Notes: generated by a model from the sequence alone, not told the origin. A DNA stretch of 64,000 nt from CAMDPA01 sp963825625 (GCA_963825625.1 CAWGUF010000023.1:1-64000), one strand, 5' to 3'; counted from the first letter of the stretch, positions 37,986 through 47,244 are shown. Program-made: numbers and translations.

Positions 37986-39128
37986 ATGTCGAAGCGAAGC
38001 GTCATCGTCGCGCTCATTACCGCACTGGTGGTCGGCGGAATTGCCTACTTCCAGTTCGTGTTCAAGCCACAAATGATTCGCGGCTTCATAGAGAATGCAC
38101 CGCGCCCTGTTCCGACTGTCGTCGTCGAGCCGGCACGCAGCGATAGCTGGCTCGAACGCTCATCATCGATTGGGACACTGATTGCTTCGGAGGGGGTCGA
38201 AGTCGCTGCCCAGGTCGGCGGCACGGTACAGCGCATCCACTTCGACAGCGGCCAGAAAGTGGAAACCGGCGCGAAGCTGGTGGAGTTGGACACCGACATC
38301 GAAAAAGCGGATCTTGCAAGCAGCCGCGCCACGCTGAAAGAGGCAGAGCTCGCCTGGCAACGGCAGGTGGATCTGAAGCGCAAGGCAGTGACTTCGGATG
38401 CCAACGTCGATGCGGCTCGCGCAAGGCGGGATACAGCTGCCGCCGCAGTGGCCAAGACCGACGCAACCATCGCCAAGAAAACGATTGCCGCGCCGTTTGC
38501 CGGAAGGCTGGGCATCCGAAAGGTCGAGGTCGGGCAGTATGTCTCTCCCGGGCTGCCGCTGGTGACCCTGCAGGCGCTCGATCCGATGTGGGTCGATTTC
38601 CCGATGCCTGAGCGGTTTATCTCCGGCTTGTTCGTCGGCCAGACGATCGAAGTCACGGTCGATGCATTCCCGGGCCGTACGTTCCGGGGCAAGGTTCTGG
38701 TTCTCGACGCGCGCGTTGCAGCAGACACCCGTACACTGATGGTGCGCGGTGAGATCCCGAACGCAGACGGCCGGTTGCTGCCGGGCATGTTCGCCAACGT
38801 GACTGTTGTCGGCAACAAGGAGCGCGCGGTGGTGACCGTGCCGCGCACCGCAATCACGTACAGCCTTTATGGCGACAGCATTTGGGTGCTCAAAGCAGCG
38901 GAACAAAAAGGCGGGACGCAAGACGGCAAAAGCGCACCGTCATTTGCCGTGGAGCGCCGCTTCGTGAAATCGGGCGAGACGCAAGGAAATCGCACTTCAA
39001 TCGTGGAAGGTCTCAAAGAGGGTGAACGCGTGGTCACCTCCGGCCAGATCAAGCTCAATCCGGGCGCCGAAGTGCGTATTGCAGAGTCCAATCCACTGAC
39101 GCCGCCCGCCGTGCGGCCCAAAGAGTAG
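37986..39128 (+). CDS. RND efflux periplasmic adaptor (MFP), intact
   Basis: A 380-residue membrane-fusion protein with an N-terminal anchor helix (about 5-24). The first lipoyl half is GVEVAAQVGGTVQRIHFDSG (about 74-93). A short alpha-hairpin follows (about 110-165), then the second lipoyl half with TIAAPFAGRLGIRKVEVG and the beta-barrel and membrane-proximal domains to the end. GGAG lies 6-7 nt before the ATG at 37986. The permease gene follows 16 nt after the stop. No TolC-like outer-membrane gene is in the window, so it presumably uses one encoded elsewhere. It is only distantly similar to the broken adaptor at 462. Confidence 0.94.
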   Translation: MSKRSVIVALITALVVGGIAYFQFVFKPQMIRGFIENAPRPVPTVVVEPARSDSWLERSSSIGTLIASEGVEVAAQVGGTVQRIHFDSGQKVETGAKLVELDTDIEKADLASSRATLKEAELAWQRQVDLKRKAVTSDANVDAARARRDTAAAAVAKTDATIAKKTIAAPFAGRLGIRKVEVGQYVSPGLPLVTLQALDPMWVDFPMPERFISGLFVGQTIEVTVDAFPGRTFRGKVLVLDARVAADTRTLMVRGEIPNADGRLLPGMFANVTVVGNKERAVVTVPRTAITYSLYGDSIWVLKAAEQKGGTQDGKSAPSFAVERRFVKSGETQGNRTSIVEGLKEGERVVTSGQIKLNPGAEVRIAESNPLTPPAVRPKE

Positions 39129-39144
39129 AGAGCGAGCACGTTCC

Positions 39145-42100
39145 GTGTCATCGAACGAGGACAGACAATTCGGGGCTGGCTCGGCCTTCACCGACATATT
39201 CATCCGTCGCCCAGTGCTGGCGACGGTGACGAGCCTGCTGATCCTGCTGATCGGGCTCGTATCGGTTTTCAATCTCCAGGTCCGTCAATATCCCAAGCTC
39301 AGCAACACGCGCATCACGATCACCACGGTATATCCCGGGGCCAACGCCGAGCTCATCAAGGGATTCATTACAACGCCAATCGAGCAGGCCGTTGCGAGCG
39401 CGGAGGGGATCGACACGCTGACCTCGTCGTCGCGCCAGAACACCTCCAGCGTCACGCTGAACCTCAGGCTTGATGCCGATCCGGATCGCGCGGTGGCCGA
39501 TGTTCTGTCCAAGGTCAACCAGGTCAAGAGCCAACTGCCGGCCGAAGCGCTCGACCCGGTCGTTCTCAAGCTGACCGGACAGACCACAGCATTGTTGTAC
39601 CTGTCGTTCAATTCCGAGGTGCTGAACAGGTCGCAGATCACGGACTATCTGACACGAGTGATCCAGCCGAGACTGCAGACCATCAACGGGGTTGCCAGCG
39701 CGCAGATCCTCGGTGCCCAGACATTCGCAATGCGCATCTGGCTGAATCCGGACCGGATGGCAGCACTGGGCGTCACGCCGCTGGACGTACGCAACGCGCT
39801 CAGCCAGAACAACTTCACGACGGCGGCGGGGCAGGTGAAGGGCGATTTCGTCCAGACCACGATCAACGCCCAGACTTCCCTCAAGTCGGCAGAGGCATTC
39901 GGCCGGCTGGTGGTCTCAACGCGCGGCGATGCGTTGATCCGGTTGCAGGACATCGCTGAGATCGAGCTTGGGCCGGAGAGCGCCGATTCGTCGTCCGCCT
40001 TCGATGGCCTCAAAGCCGTATTCATCGGCATTTACGCGACTCCCACGGCCAATCCGCTGACGGTCATAAAGCAGGTGCGCGACTCGTTCCCGCAACTTCA
40101 GAGCCAACTGCCGCCGGGCCTGGACGCCGCAATCGCCTACGACGCGACCAAGTTCATCGATGCATCGATTGCGGAGGTGCAGAAGACGCTTATCGAGGCC
40201 GCGCTGATTGTCGTGGTCGTCATTTTTCTGTTTCTCGGCAATCTGCGCTCCACGCTGATTCCAATCGTCACCATTCCACTTTCTCTTGTGGGCGTGATGT
40301 TCGCGCTGCTTGCTCTGGGCTACTCCATAAATCTGCTGACGCTGCTGGCCCTGGTTTTGGCCATCGGGCTCGTCGTCGACGACGCGATCGTCGTGGTGGA
40401 GAACATCCACCGGCATATCGAGGACGGCATGGCGCCATTCGACGCGGCTCTTGTCGGGGCGCGTGAAATCGCCGTGCCGGTGATCTCGATGACGATCACA
40501 CTGGCAGCCGTCTATGCCCCGATCGGATTCGTGTCCGGCCTCACCGGAGCGCTGTTCCGCGAATTCGCCTTCACGCTGGCTGGCGCTGTCATCGTGTCGG
40601 GCATCATCGCACTGACGCTGTCGCCGATGATGTGCTCGCGCCTGCTGCGCCACGACACAGCAAAGAGCGGATTTTCCGCTTTCCTCGATCGTCTGTTCGA
40701 TCGCCTCAAGAACAGCTATCAGCGCGTCCTGCATCGCTCGTTGAACGCGCGCCCGGCGATGTTGATCCTACTGGCAGGCAGCATCGTCGCCGTCGTCGTG
40801 ATGTACCAAGGCACGGCGAAAGAACTTGCGCCGGAGGAGGATCAGGGCATCCTGTTCAACGTCGTCCAGACGCCACCGGCGGGCAACCTCGACTATCTGG
40901 AGCGCACTACCGCGGACCTTTATGAGATCTTCAAGAAGGTTCCGGAAAAGGAGCATGTGTTTGCCATCAATGGCTCGGACGCCGACGTGCATCAGGCGTT
41001 CGCCGGCATCCTGTTCAAGCCGTGGAACGAGCGCAAACGCTCGCAGCAGCAGATCATGCAGAGCCTTCAACCCGCGGTCGCAGGCGTCGCCTCAGGCCAG
41101 GTGCAGACGTTCCCGCTGCCGTCCCTGCCGGGCTCAGCCGGTGGCCCGCCATTTCAATTCGTGATCACCACGACGGGTGACCACCGCCAACTTGCAGACG
41201 TGCTGGCAGACATCAAAGCCGATGCGCAAAAGAGCGGCATGTTCATTTTCGTCGACGGCGACCTTCGTTTTGAAACCCCTCAGATCGAGCTCAGGATCGA
41301 CCACGACAAAGCCAACCGACTTGGCATCCGGATGTCGGACATCGGCGTGACGCTAGCCACGCTGCTGGGCGGCAACCTGGTCAATCGGTTCGATCTGTAC
41401 GGACGCAGCTACAAAGTGATCCCGCAGGTGCCGCGCGACTACCGCCTGACAGAGGACTGGCTGACCCGCTACCAGGTGAGAACGACCACGGGCCAATTGG
41501 TTCCGCTGTCCAGCGTTGCAAGCGTTTCGCGCTCGGTGCAGCCCAATGCCCTGACAAGCTTCCAGCAGCTCAACTCGGCCAAACTCGTGGGCGCGCCGTT
41601 TCCGGGCCGCACGATGGGCGAAGCCATCGACTACATAAAAGCGAAAGCAGCGGAGAAACTGCCTGAAGGGTTCGGCTACGACTTCGACGCGGAAAGCCGA
41701 CAGTACGAGCAGGAGACCGGCACGCTGGTGCTCACATTCGCGCTGGCACTGATCATCATCTATCTCGTGCTGGCAGCACAGTATGAGAGCTTCCGCGACC
41801 CGCTCATCATCCTGATCGCGCTGCCGACCTCGATGTTCGGCGCGCTGCTGCCGCTGAGCTTCGGGCTGGGCAGCATCAACATCTACACCCAGATCGGCCT
41901 GGTCACGCTGATCGGCCTCATCTCCAAGCATGGTATCCTGATGGTCGACTATGCCAACCGGCTGCAGCTGGAGGGAAAGAGCCGCCGCGAGGCCATCGAG
42001 GAAGCGGCAGCAATCAGACTGCGTCCGATTCTGATGACGACTGCGGCAATGGTGGTGGCCATGGTACCGCTACTGACTGCCTCGGGAGCAGGCGCGGCAA

Positions 42101-42276
42101 GCCGGTTCGCGATCGGCCTCGTCATCGCCTCCGGCATGACCATCGGCACGGCTTTCACGCTGTTCGTGACACCGGCGGTATACACCTATCTGGCACGCGA
42201 GCATGGCCGCGCGGGCAAGCCCCGACAGCATTCAGACAACGCCACAACCGCTCAGAGGACGGCGGTGCAGGGCTGA
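39145..42276 (+). CDS. RND efflux permease (HAE1/AcrB-like), intact
   Basis: A 1,043-residue proton-coupled exporter of hydrophobic or amphiphilic compounds. It has the 12-TM, two-porter-loop architecture, beginning FTDIFIRRPVLATVTSLLIL (TM1). The TM4 motif LAIGLVVDDAIVVVENIHRH carries the paired Asp residues of the proton relay (about 401-420). The C-terminal TM bundle has LVTLIGLISKHGILMVDYAN (about 920-939), supplying the essential Lys. The start is GTG at 39145 with only a weak ribosome-binding site, 16 nt after the adaptor stop. The last 25 bases overlap the 3' end of the minus-strand gene at 42252. Confidence 0.96.
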   Translation: MSSNEDRQFGAGSAFTDIFIRRPVLATVTSLLILLIGLVSVFNLQVRQYPKLSNTRITITTVYPGANAELIKGFITTPIEQAVASAEGIDTLTSSSRQNTSSVTLNLRLDADPDRAVADVLSKVNQVKSQLPAEALDPVVLKLTGQTTALLYLSFNSEVLNRSQITDYLTRVIQPRLQTINGVASAQILGAQTFAMRIWLNPDRMAALGVTPLDVRNALSQNNFTTAAGQVKGDFVQTTINAQTSLKSAEAFGRLVVSTRGDALIRLQDIAEIELGPESADSSSAFDGLKAVFIGIYATPTANPLTVIKQVRDSFPQLQSQLPPGLDAAIAYDATKFIDASIAEVQKTLIEAALIVVVVIFLFLGNLRSTLIPIVTIPLSLVGVMFALLALGYSINLLTLLALVLAIGLVVDDAIVVVENIHRHIEDGMAPFDAALVGAREIAVPVISMTITLAAVYAPIGFVSGLTGALFREFAFTLAGAVIVSGIIALTLSPMMCSRLLRHDTAKSGFSAFLDRLFDRLKNSYQRVLHRSLNARPAMLILLAGSIVAVVVMYQGTAKELAPEEDQGILFNVVQTPPAGNLDYLERTTADLYEIFKKVPEKEHVFAINGSDADVHQAFAGILFKPWNERKRSQQQIMQSLQPAVAGVASGQVQTFPLPSLPGSAGGPPFQFVITTTGDHRQLADVLADIKADAQKSGMFIFVDGDLRFETPQIELRIDHDKANRLGIRMSDIGVTLATLLGGNLVNRFDLYGRSYKVIPQVPRDYRLTEDWLTRYQVRTTTGQLVPLSSVASVSRSVQPNALTSFQQLNSAKLVGAPFPGRTMGEAIDYIKAKAAEKLPEGFGYDFDAESRQYEQETGTLVLTFALALIIIYLVLAAQYESFRDPLIILIALPTSMFGALLPLSFGLGSINIYTQIGLVTLIGLISKHGILMVDYANRLQLEGKSRREAIEEAAAIRLRPILMTTAAMVVAMVPLLTASGAGAASRFAIGLVIASGMTIGTAFTLFVTPAVYTYLAREHGRAGKPRQHSDNATTAQRTAVQG

Positions 42277-42968
42277 AGCGACATTTCGGTCTTGCGGCTT
42301 CTGCGGCCTTCTGACGAGAGCGCCTCGATTGCGGCAACGAGGCGTTGCACGGCCGGGGCAACCGCGCCCTCACCGTCCACAACGACCTCGCAGCGATCGA
42401 GCAGCAGCCGTCCGAGTGCGGGCTGTCTCCTCTCGCGCGGTCCGGCCAGCCGCGACAGGCACGCGCGCGGAGCCAGTGGGGCGCGGATTTTGTCCGTGCT
42501 CGCCGCCAGTCGAATGAAACGCACATCATGCCAATGCCTGCGCGCCTCGGCGACAACATCCACCGTGGCTCCCGCAACCACCGTCTCGCCCTGCGACAAC
42601 CGCGCCGACAGAGCAATCGTGTATCCATAATCGCGAGCGTCGCTGCGCCACGACAAGGCCAGTCCTCCGACATCGAGCAGCGCGTTGAAGCCGCTACGCT
42701 TGACGGCGACGCCACCGCCGGCAGGAAGACTGCGGGTTGAAACCGGCATGGCAAAACCGAGCCCGGGCAGGTGCTCGAGACGAGAGCGCGCCGCTTCCAG
42801 GATGAGATCCAACCAGCCCGGATCGGCGCACAAGACCAGGATCAGGCGGCCGGAAGCGGCTGTCGGCTCGCGACGGTTCGGCGCGATTGGAATGCGATCG
42901 CTCTCCAGCCCCGGATTGTCGTGCGCCTGCTCGTCGTCGCAAGCCTGCAGCGTGTTTGCGTTGCGCAT
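42252..42968 (-). CDS. protein of unknown function
   Basis: A predicted soluble protein of about 238 residues. I do not recognise a family. The middle shows beta-rich segments (GFNALLDVGGLALSWRSDA, GYTIALSARLSQGETVVAG) and the end has a helical stretch (PAVQRLVAAIEALSSEGRR). The ATG at 42968 is chosen because GGAGC lies 9-10 nt upstream. A longer form from 42983 lacks such a site. Its stop lies inside the RND permease gene on the other strand, a 25-nt tail-to-tail overlap. The frame is favoured over its overlaps by amino-acid composition, but it needs a homolog to be firm. Confidence 0.5.
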   Translation of the reverse strand: MRNANTLQACDDEQAHDNPGLESDRIPIAPNRREPTAASGRLILVLCADPGWLDLILEAARSRLEHLPGLGFAMPVSTRSLPAGGGVAVKRSGFNALLDVGGLALSWRSDARDYGYTIALSARLSQGETVVAGATVDVVAEARRHWHDVRFIRLAASTDKIRAPLAPRACLSRLAGPRERRQPALGRLLLDRCEVVVDGEGAVAPAVQRLVAAIEALSSEGRRSRKTEMSLQPCTAVL

Positions 42969-43180
42969 CGAATTCTGCTCCATGTTGCCGGCCCAAACGC
43001 CACGCCAACAGACGATGCTCGATGCCAAATCACCGGTTCAACCTAACTGCGTCGGCTGGTCGGCGCGATTGCAGGAATGCAACGCTTGCTATGATAACGT
43101 GCTGAAGAGCGCAGCCGGGCAGCAAAAGCTCGAATTTTAACGATGCCGTATTTTCGACACGAAGAGAGTGCGGTATGGAA

Positions 43181-43301
43181 CATGGATGGAGGGCAGGGTC
43201 GCACGGCTCGCGTTCAGCTTATCCCTGTCGAGTGCTCCGGCATCTGCCGTTGCGCTCCCGAGGGGAGCGGCGGACCTACGGACGACCCTGCCCCCACCAT
43301 G
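43181..43301. repeat. long imperfect inverted repeat with flanking tandem duplication
   Basis: GGGCAGGGTCG (43191-43201) and CGACCCTGCCC (43283-43293) are perfect inverted copies. The pairing extends outward with small gaps to CATGG (43181) and CCATG (43297-43301), bounding about 120 nt. Directly after it a 16-bp unit ATGAACCGCCCCTGAA is duplicated (43299-43314 and 43315-43330, one mismatch). The whole lies in the 565-nt gap 42969-43533, which has no other gene I can support. It could be a miniature transposable element or a structured RNA. Confidence 0.55.
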
Positions 43302-43533
43302 AACCGCCCCTGAAATGAACCGCCCCCGAAATCAGTGGATTTCCTCGCAAAGGCAGCGTCCGCGACGCCGTGTCCATTTGCCGGGTCGAGGCACGGTGAT
43401 AGACCCGCGAAGCAGCTGCTCGAGCCTGATAATCCGCATTCCGGGATCGGCAGCAACGGGTGCGATTATCATGTGAGCCTGCAGCAGGCACCGCAGCGCG
43501 CCAGGGGGATCGAAGTCATGGCTATCACAGCAG

Positions 43534-44181
43534 ATGCCGTCGTTGAACTCGCTGGCGGCCAGCTTCGCGGCAGCGCAACGCCACGATCAGCCCTACCAGC
43601 ACTGGTATCTTGATCGGCTGGTGCCGGATGTTGCGATCAACGATATGGACACGCTGCCATTCCCGGCCCCGGCACTCGACGGGGTTTCCGGCAAGCGCGA
43701 GGTGCACAACGCGACCCGCAAATACTTCGACATGGAGAACCGGGCACGTTTTCCCGTGATCGAGGCCGTTTCCAGCGCATTTCAGGACGAGCGAATCACC
43801 ACCGCCATCGAGCGCACTTTCGGCACGCGCCTGGGCGGCAGCTTTCTGCGCATCGAATACGCGCAGGACACCAACGGCTTCTGGCTCGAGCCGCATACCG
43901 ACCTGGGCGTCAAACTGTTCACGCTGCTGCTGTACATCTCACGCAAGCCGAGCCATTCCGATTTGGGTACGGATCTCTACTTCACCGACAAGCGAATCGC
44001 CGGCCGGGCGCCGTTCAAGCCGAATGGCGCGACCGTATTCGTTCCCTCCGGCATCACCTATCACGGCTTCGAGCCGCGGCCCATCGAGGGGGTGCGGAAG
44101 TCGGTGATCGTGAATTTCGTCACGAACGAATGGCGCGCACGCGAGCAGCTTGCCTTCCCCGATCAGCCTATCCGGCACTGA
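43534..44181 (+). CDS. 2-oxoglutarate/Fe(II) oxygenase, prolyl-hydroxylase-like
   Basis: A 215-residue single-domain oxygenase with the jelly-roll fold. The His-x-Asp iron ligands are in WLEPHTDLGVKLFTLLLY (about residues 114-131). The distal His and the 2-oxoglutarate-binding Arg are in TYHGFEPRPIEGVRKSVIV (about 180-198). This spacing fits the P4Hc/2OG-FeII_Oxy group. Substrate is unknown: it could be a small molecule or a protein. The ATG at 43534 has no good ribosome-binding site, and no better in-frame start is seen, so the N-terminus is uncertain. Confidence 0.82.
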   Translation: MPSLNSLAASFAAAQRHDQPYQHWYLDRLVPDVAINDMDTLPFPAPALDGVSGKREVHNATRKYFDMENRARFPVIEAVSSAFQDERITTAIERTFGTRLGGSFLRIEYAQDTNGFWLEPHTDLGVKLFTLLLYISRKPSHSDLGTDLYFTDKRIAGRAPFKPNGATVFVPSGITYHGFEPRPIEGVRKSVIVNFVTNEWRAREQLAFPDQPIRH

Positions 44182-44348
44182 GCGGTCGCCTCGTTCGGCC
44201 ATAAAACGCTTTCGCGGCTGGCGATTTCAGACAAAATAGGGGTCCGCGCGGTCAATCACGAGCTGCGGCCGCGCATGCGACTGGGGTGAGAGCGAAGACG
44301 GCGTAGTCGGCCGTAGAATAGAGCGGTCGGGAAAAAATGGAGAGAACG

Positions 44349-45149
44349 ATGCAAGCCAAGATCAACGGGATCTCGATCAACTACGCCATTTCGGGCCCGG
44401 AGCAGGCACCACCGGTGGTGTTGCATCATCCGCTGGCGACCAATCTCGGCACGTGGGATGAGCTGACAGCAGCGTTGGAGGCGAAATATCGCGTTATCCG
44501 CTTCGATGCGCGCGGCCACGGCAAGACGGACGCTCCCAAAGGGCCCTACGATTTCAAGACGCTTGCCGGCGACGTGGTCGGACTGATGGATCATCTCGGT
44601 ATCGGCAAGGCCCGCTATCTGGGGCTGTCGATGGGCGGCTTCTGCGGCCAGGTTCTGGGTATGGATCACGGCGACCGTTTCCACTCGTTGTGCCTCGTCT
44701 CGACCTCGTCCGACATGAGCGCGACCGGAGAGGTATGGGACATGCGGATCAACACGGTGCGAAATGACGGCTACACGGATGCGCTGGTCGACGGCTCGAT
44801 GTCGCGCTGGCTGGCACCCAGCTCTCTATCTTCGAAGCCGGCCGTGGTCGAGAAGCTGGTCGGAATGCTGCGCACAACGCCGACGGAGGGCTACATCGGC
44901 TGGTGCCAGGCGATCCGTGACTTCAACGTGACCGCCAGGCTCGGCTTGATAAAGGTCCCGACCAAAGTCATCGTCGGCGCCCTTGATCCCGCCACCTCTC
45001 CTGCGATGGCACAGATCATACACAAGGGCATTGCAGGCTCGGAATACGCCGAGGTGCCGGAAACCGCTCACATGCTGCATGCCGAGGACCCGGCCGCGTT
45101 TCATGCCGAGGTGTTGCCGTTCATGGCCAAGCACGGGCCGATAGCCTGA
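44349..45149 (+). CDS. alpha/beta hydrolase, 3-oxoadipate enol-lactonase-like
   Basis: A 266-residue hydrolase of the PcaD family. The nucleophile elbow is LGLSMGGF (Ser about residue 98), the acid is in VGALDPATSP (about 211-220) and the His is in ETAHMLHAEDP (about 237-247), giving the Ser-Asp-His triad. PcaD hydrolyses 3-oxoadipate enol-lactone in the beta-ketoadipate pathway, but many close relatives do other chemistry and no pca genes neighbour it. GGAGA lies about 7 nt before the ATG at 44349. The dehydrogenase-like gene begins 9 nt after its stop. Confidence 0.88.
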   Translation: MQAKINGISINYAISGPEQAPPVVLHHPLATNLGTWDELTAALEAKYRVIRFDARGHGKTDAPKGPYDFKTLAGDVVGLMDHLGIGKARYLGLSMGGFCGQVLGMDHGDRFHSLCLVSTSSDMSATGEVWDMRINTVRNDGYTDALVDGSMSRWLAPSSLSSKPAVVEKLVGMLRTTPTEGYIGWCQAIRDFNVTARLGLIKVPTKVIVGALDPATSPAMAQIIHKGIAGSEYAEVPETAHMLHAEDPAAFHAEVLPFMAKHGPIA

Positions 45150-45158
45150 CAGGTCCTG

Positions 45159-46277
45159 ATGCCCGCCATCCTCATCGTTGGCGGTTATGGCGCCTTCGGC
45201 CTCAAGGTTGCAGAGCGATTGGCGCGTGAGGCCGGCATCGAGGTGATCCTTGCCGGCAGATCCGCCTCTCGCGCGCAAGCGGCCGCAGCAGTCCTGGCTC
45301 GCAATTCGCTCGCCGCCATCGGACATGCGGCGATCGATGCCGTTGCTCCGGACCGGGTGGCGCTGGCCAGTCTCGCGCCGGCGGTCATCGTCAACGCGTC
45401 GGGCCCGTTCCAGGCGCAGGACTATGCACTGGCGCGAGCGGCGATCTCGATCGGTGCCCACTATATCGACCTGGCCGATGCCCGTACCTTCGTGACCGGA
45501 ATCACCGTGCTCGATACCGAGGCACGGCAGGCCGGCGTGCTCGTTACCAGTGGAGCAAGCAGCGTGCCTGCGGTAGCCGCCGCCATCGTGGACCGGTATG
45601 CAGCGGACTTCGCATCACTCGAGCGCATTGAGCACTGCATCACGCCAGCCAATGGCTACGATCCAGGGCTGGCAACCACAGCCTCTATTCTCGGCGGCGC
45701 AGGCAAACCGCTGTCGATGTGGATCAACGGCGACTGGCGTACCGTGCACGGTTGGCAGGGGCTCAGGCGGGTCGCGTGCCCGGGGCTGGGCCACCGTCTC
45801 ATGGCCGATTGCGATGTGCCGGATCTGGCCTTGTTTCCTTCGCGCTACGCGGGCGTGCAGACAGTGAGGTTTCAGGCTGGCCTGGAAGTCCCGGTCTTTC
45901 AGCTCGGACTATGGCTGCTGGCGGCCGCAAGCCGGCTCGGGATCGTACCGCGGCCCGAGCGCCTGGCCTTGCCGCTGATGCGGATCAAGCGCAGCCTGAG
46001 ATTTCTCGGCACGGATGCAGGCGGAATGTTCGTGAGAATCGCCGGCCGCGATCACGCAGGTCGAGCGCGCTCGATCGTAGTCTCTCTTATCGCGCGTCAG
46101 AACCAAGGCCCTTACGTGCCTGCCATCGCGTCCGTCGTACTGGCACGCAAACTCGTGCAAGGCAGCCTCGAGGCGCGCGGTGCCATGCCTTGCGTCGGAC
46201 TGCTCAGACTGGAGGATTTCGAAGCGGAGACGGGCGATCTGGCGATCGAGATCTCGACTTCAGAGACAACCGGCTGA
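45159..46277 (+). CDS. saccharopine dehydrogenase-family oxidoreductase
   Basis: A 372-residue protein with an N-terminal Rossmann domain (ILIVGGYGAFGLKVAERLA, about residues 4-22; then NASGPFQAQDYALARAA and YIDLAD) typical of the saccharopine dehydrogenase-like superfamily. The C-terminal half has a semi-hydrophobic segment (LGLWLLAAASRLGIVPRP). Relatives include lysine-pathway dehydrogenases but also lipid-associated trans-acting reductases and many uncharacterised proteins. A lysine role cannot be inferred. It follows the hydrolase by 9 nt, probably in one transcript, and is convergent with DUF1178. Confidence 0.85.
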   Translation: MPAILIVGGYGAFGLKVAERLAREAGIEVILAGRSASRAQAAAAVLARNSLAAIGHAAIDAVAPDRVALASLAPAVIVNASGPFQAQDYALARAAISIGAHYIDLADARTFVTGITVLDTEARQAGVLVTSGASSVPAVAAAIVDRYAADFASLERIEHCITPANGYDPGLATTASILGGAGKPLSMWINGDWRTVHGWQGLRRVACPGLGHRLMADCDVPDLALFPSRYAGVQTVRFQAGLEVPVFQLGLWLLAAASRLGIVPRPERLALPLMRIKRSLRFLGTDAGGMFVRIAGRDHAGRARSIVVSLIARQNQGPYVPAIASVVLARKLVQGSLEARGAMPCVGLLRLEDFEAETGDLAIEISTSETTG

Positions 46278-46295
46278 GGCCTGCCGGCATCGGGC

Positions 46296-46778
46296 TCAAT
46301 TCTGGTCTTCGGGCAGGCGGGGCAGCGGCAGGCAGTCGATGCCTTCCTCGTGCAACTCTTTGGCCTCGTCTAGTGTCGCTTCGCCCCAGATGCCGCGCGC
46401 CTCTGCCTCCTCGAGGTGGATCTTGCGGGCTTCCTCGGCAAAGCGCGGGCCGACGTATTCGGAGCTCTTCTCGACCTCTTTGCGGACCTCGCGCATCAGC
46501 GCCAGGAACTGCCGCTGCATCTCCTCGCCGGGTTGTGCCGCAACCGGACCGGGCGTCTCCGGCGGATTAGCTGCCAGCCGCTCCATGTCCTCGCCCGTCC
46601 GCCTGCTGCGGCGGCTGGTTGCCACCTGGGGCGACATGAGCGCCTTGGCCACCTTAGATGAGCCGCAGTCCGGGCACGACAGCTGCCGGCGCTTCTCGAG
46701 CTTGTCGTAGGCCTCACTGGAGGCGAACCACGTCTCGAACTCGTGCCCTTTGTTGCACTGCAAACGATAGCGGATCAT
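46296..46778 (-). CDS. DUF1178 zinc-ribbon protein
   Basis: A 160-residue alphaproteobacterial protein. The N-terminus (MIRYRLQCNKGHEFETWFAS) has Cys8 and His, and CPDCGSSKVAKALMSPQV (about residues 35-52) supplies the second Cys pair, together forming a likely zinc ribbon. The C-terminal half is charged and helical (EEARKIHLEEAEARGIWGEA). Function is unknown. The gene commonly neighbours grxC and comF in this group, as it does here, which supports the annotation but not a role. Confidence 0.92.
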   Translation of the reverse strand: MIRYRLQCNKGHEFETWFASSEAYDKLEKRRQLSCPDCGSSKVAKALMSPQVATSRRSRRTGEDMERLAANPPETPGPVAAQPGEEMQRQFLALMREVRKEVEKSSEYVGPRFAEEARKIHLEEAEARGIWGEATLDEAKELHEEGIDCLPLPRLPEDQN

Positions 46779-46925
46779 GGGTTCAACCTCTCAGCAGCCC
46801 GCCACATCCTGCTGCAGACACTCCATTTCACAGTATGGCACAATGATGAATGCTCCGTAGGGTTGCATGCGTTTGCTTGCCGGGTATCTGAGGCAAGCGT
46901 TAACGACAACATCGGCTGCATCATG

Positions 46926-46998
46926 CACGTGTTCCGGTTCTGACATTCGCTTCTCTGTGAGGCCAGGTAGTGAGCAAACGTCAGGTGCGCTACACGAG
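46926..46998. repeat. single hairpin of the CTAGTG-ended element family
   Basis: The left arm GTGTTCCGGTTCTGACATTC (46929-46948) matches the arm type of hairpin B at 52116-52192. The right arm GCAAACGTCAGGTGCGCTAC (46974-46993) matches the arm type of hairpin A at 52024-52102. The two pair through CTGACATTCGC and GCAAACGTCAG. The terminal CTAG motifs are mutated (CACG and CGAG). The grxC stop codon (46990-46992) lies inside the right arm. Confidence 0.75.
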
Positions 46999-47244
46999 CA
47001 TCGCGTCCAGGCGGCCCTCCGCCTCCAACGCGAACAGGTCATCGCAACCGCCAACGTGGGTTTCATCGATCCAGATTTGAGGGACGGTGTTGCGGCCTCC
47101 CGCCTTGGCCACCATTTCGTCCCGCAGTTGCGGATGGCCCATCACGTTGATCTCCTCGAATGCGGTGCCCTTCTTGGTCAGAAGCCGCTTGGCCGAGATG
47201 CAATAGGGGCAGATCGGGGTGGTGTAGATCGTTACGCGGGCCAT
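46990..47244 (-). CDS. grxC: glutaredoxin 3
   Basis: An 84-residue dithiol glutaredoxin that uses glutathione to reduce disulfides. The active site is TPICPYCISAK (Cys about residues 12 and 15), followed by the TVPQIWIDETHVGGCDDL motif with the cis-Pro and glutathione-binding Gly-Gly. The length is standard. The last two codons (CTC GTG) and the TAG stop lie in the palindromic element at 46926-46998. The C-terminus (GRLDAMLV) still looks normal, so the element seems to have inserted exactly at the gene end. Confidence 0.96.
   Translation of the reverse strand: MARVTIYTTPICPYCISAKRLLTKKGTAFEEINVMGHPQLRDEMVAKAGGRNTVPQIWIDETHVGGCDDLFALEAEGRLDAMLV

Noticed and set aside
43276..43491. Small minus-strand frames in the 42969-43533 gap
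   Set aside because: No ribosome-binding site, no homology that I recognise, and they run through the inverted repeat and tandem duplication.
46365..46378. CTAGTG inside the DUF1178 gene, and another near 1135
   Set aside because: Both lie within coding sequence with no pairing arm nearby, so they are chance matches to the 6-base end motif of the palindromic elements.
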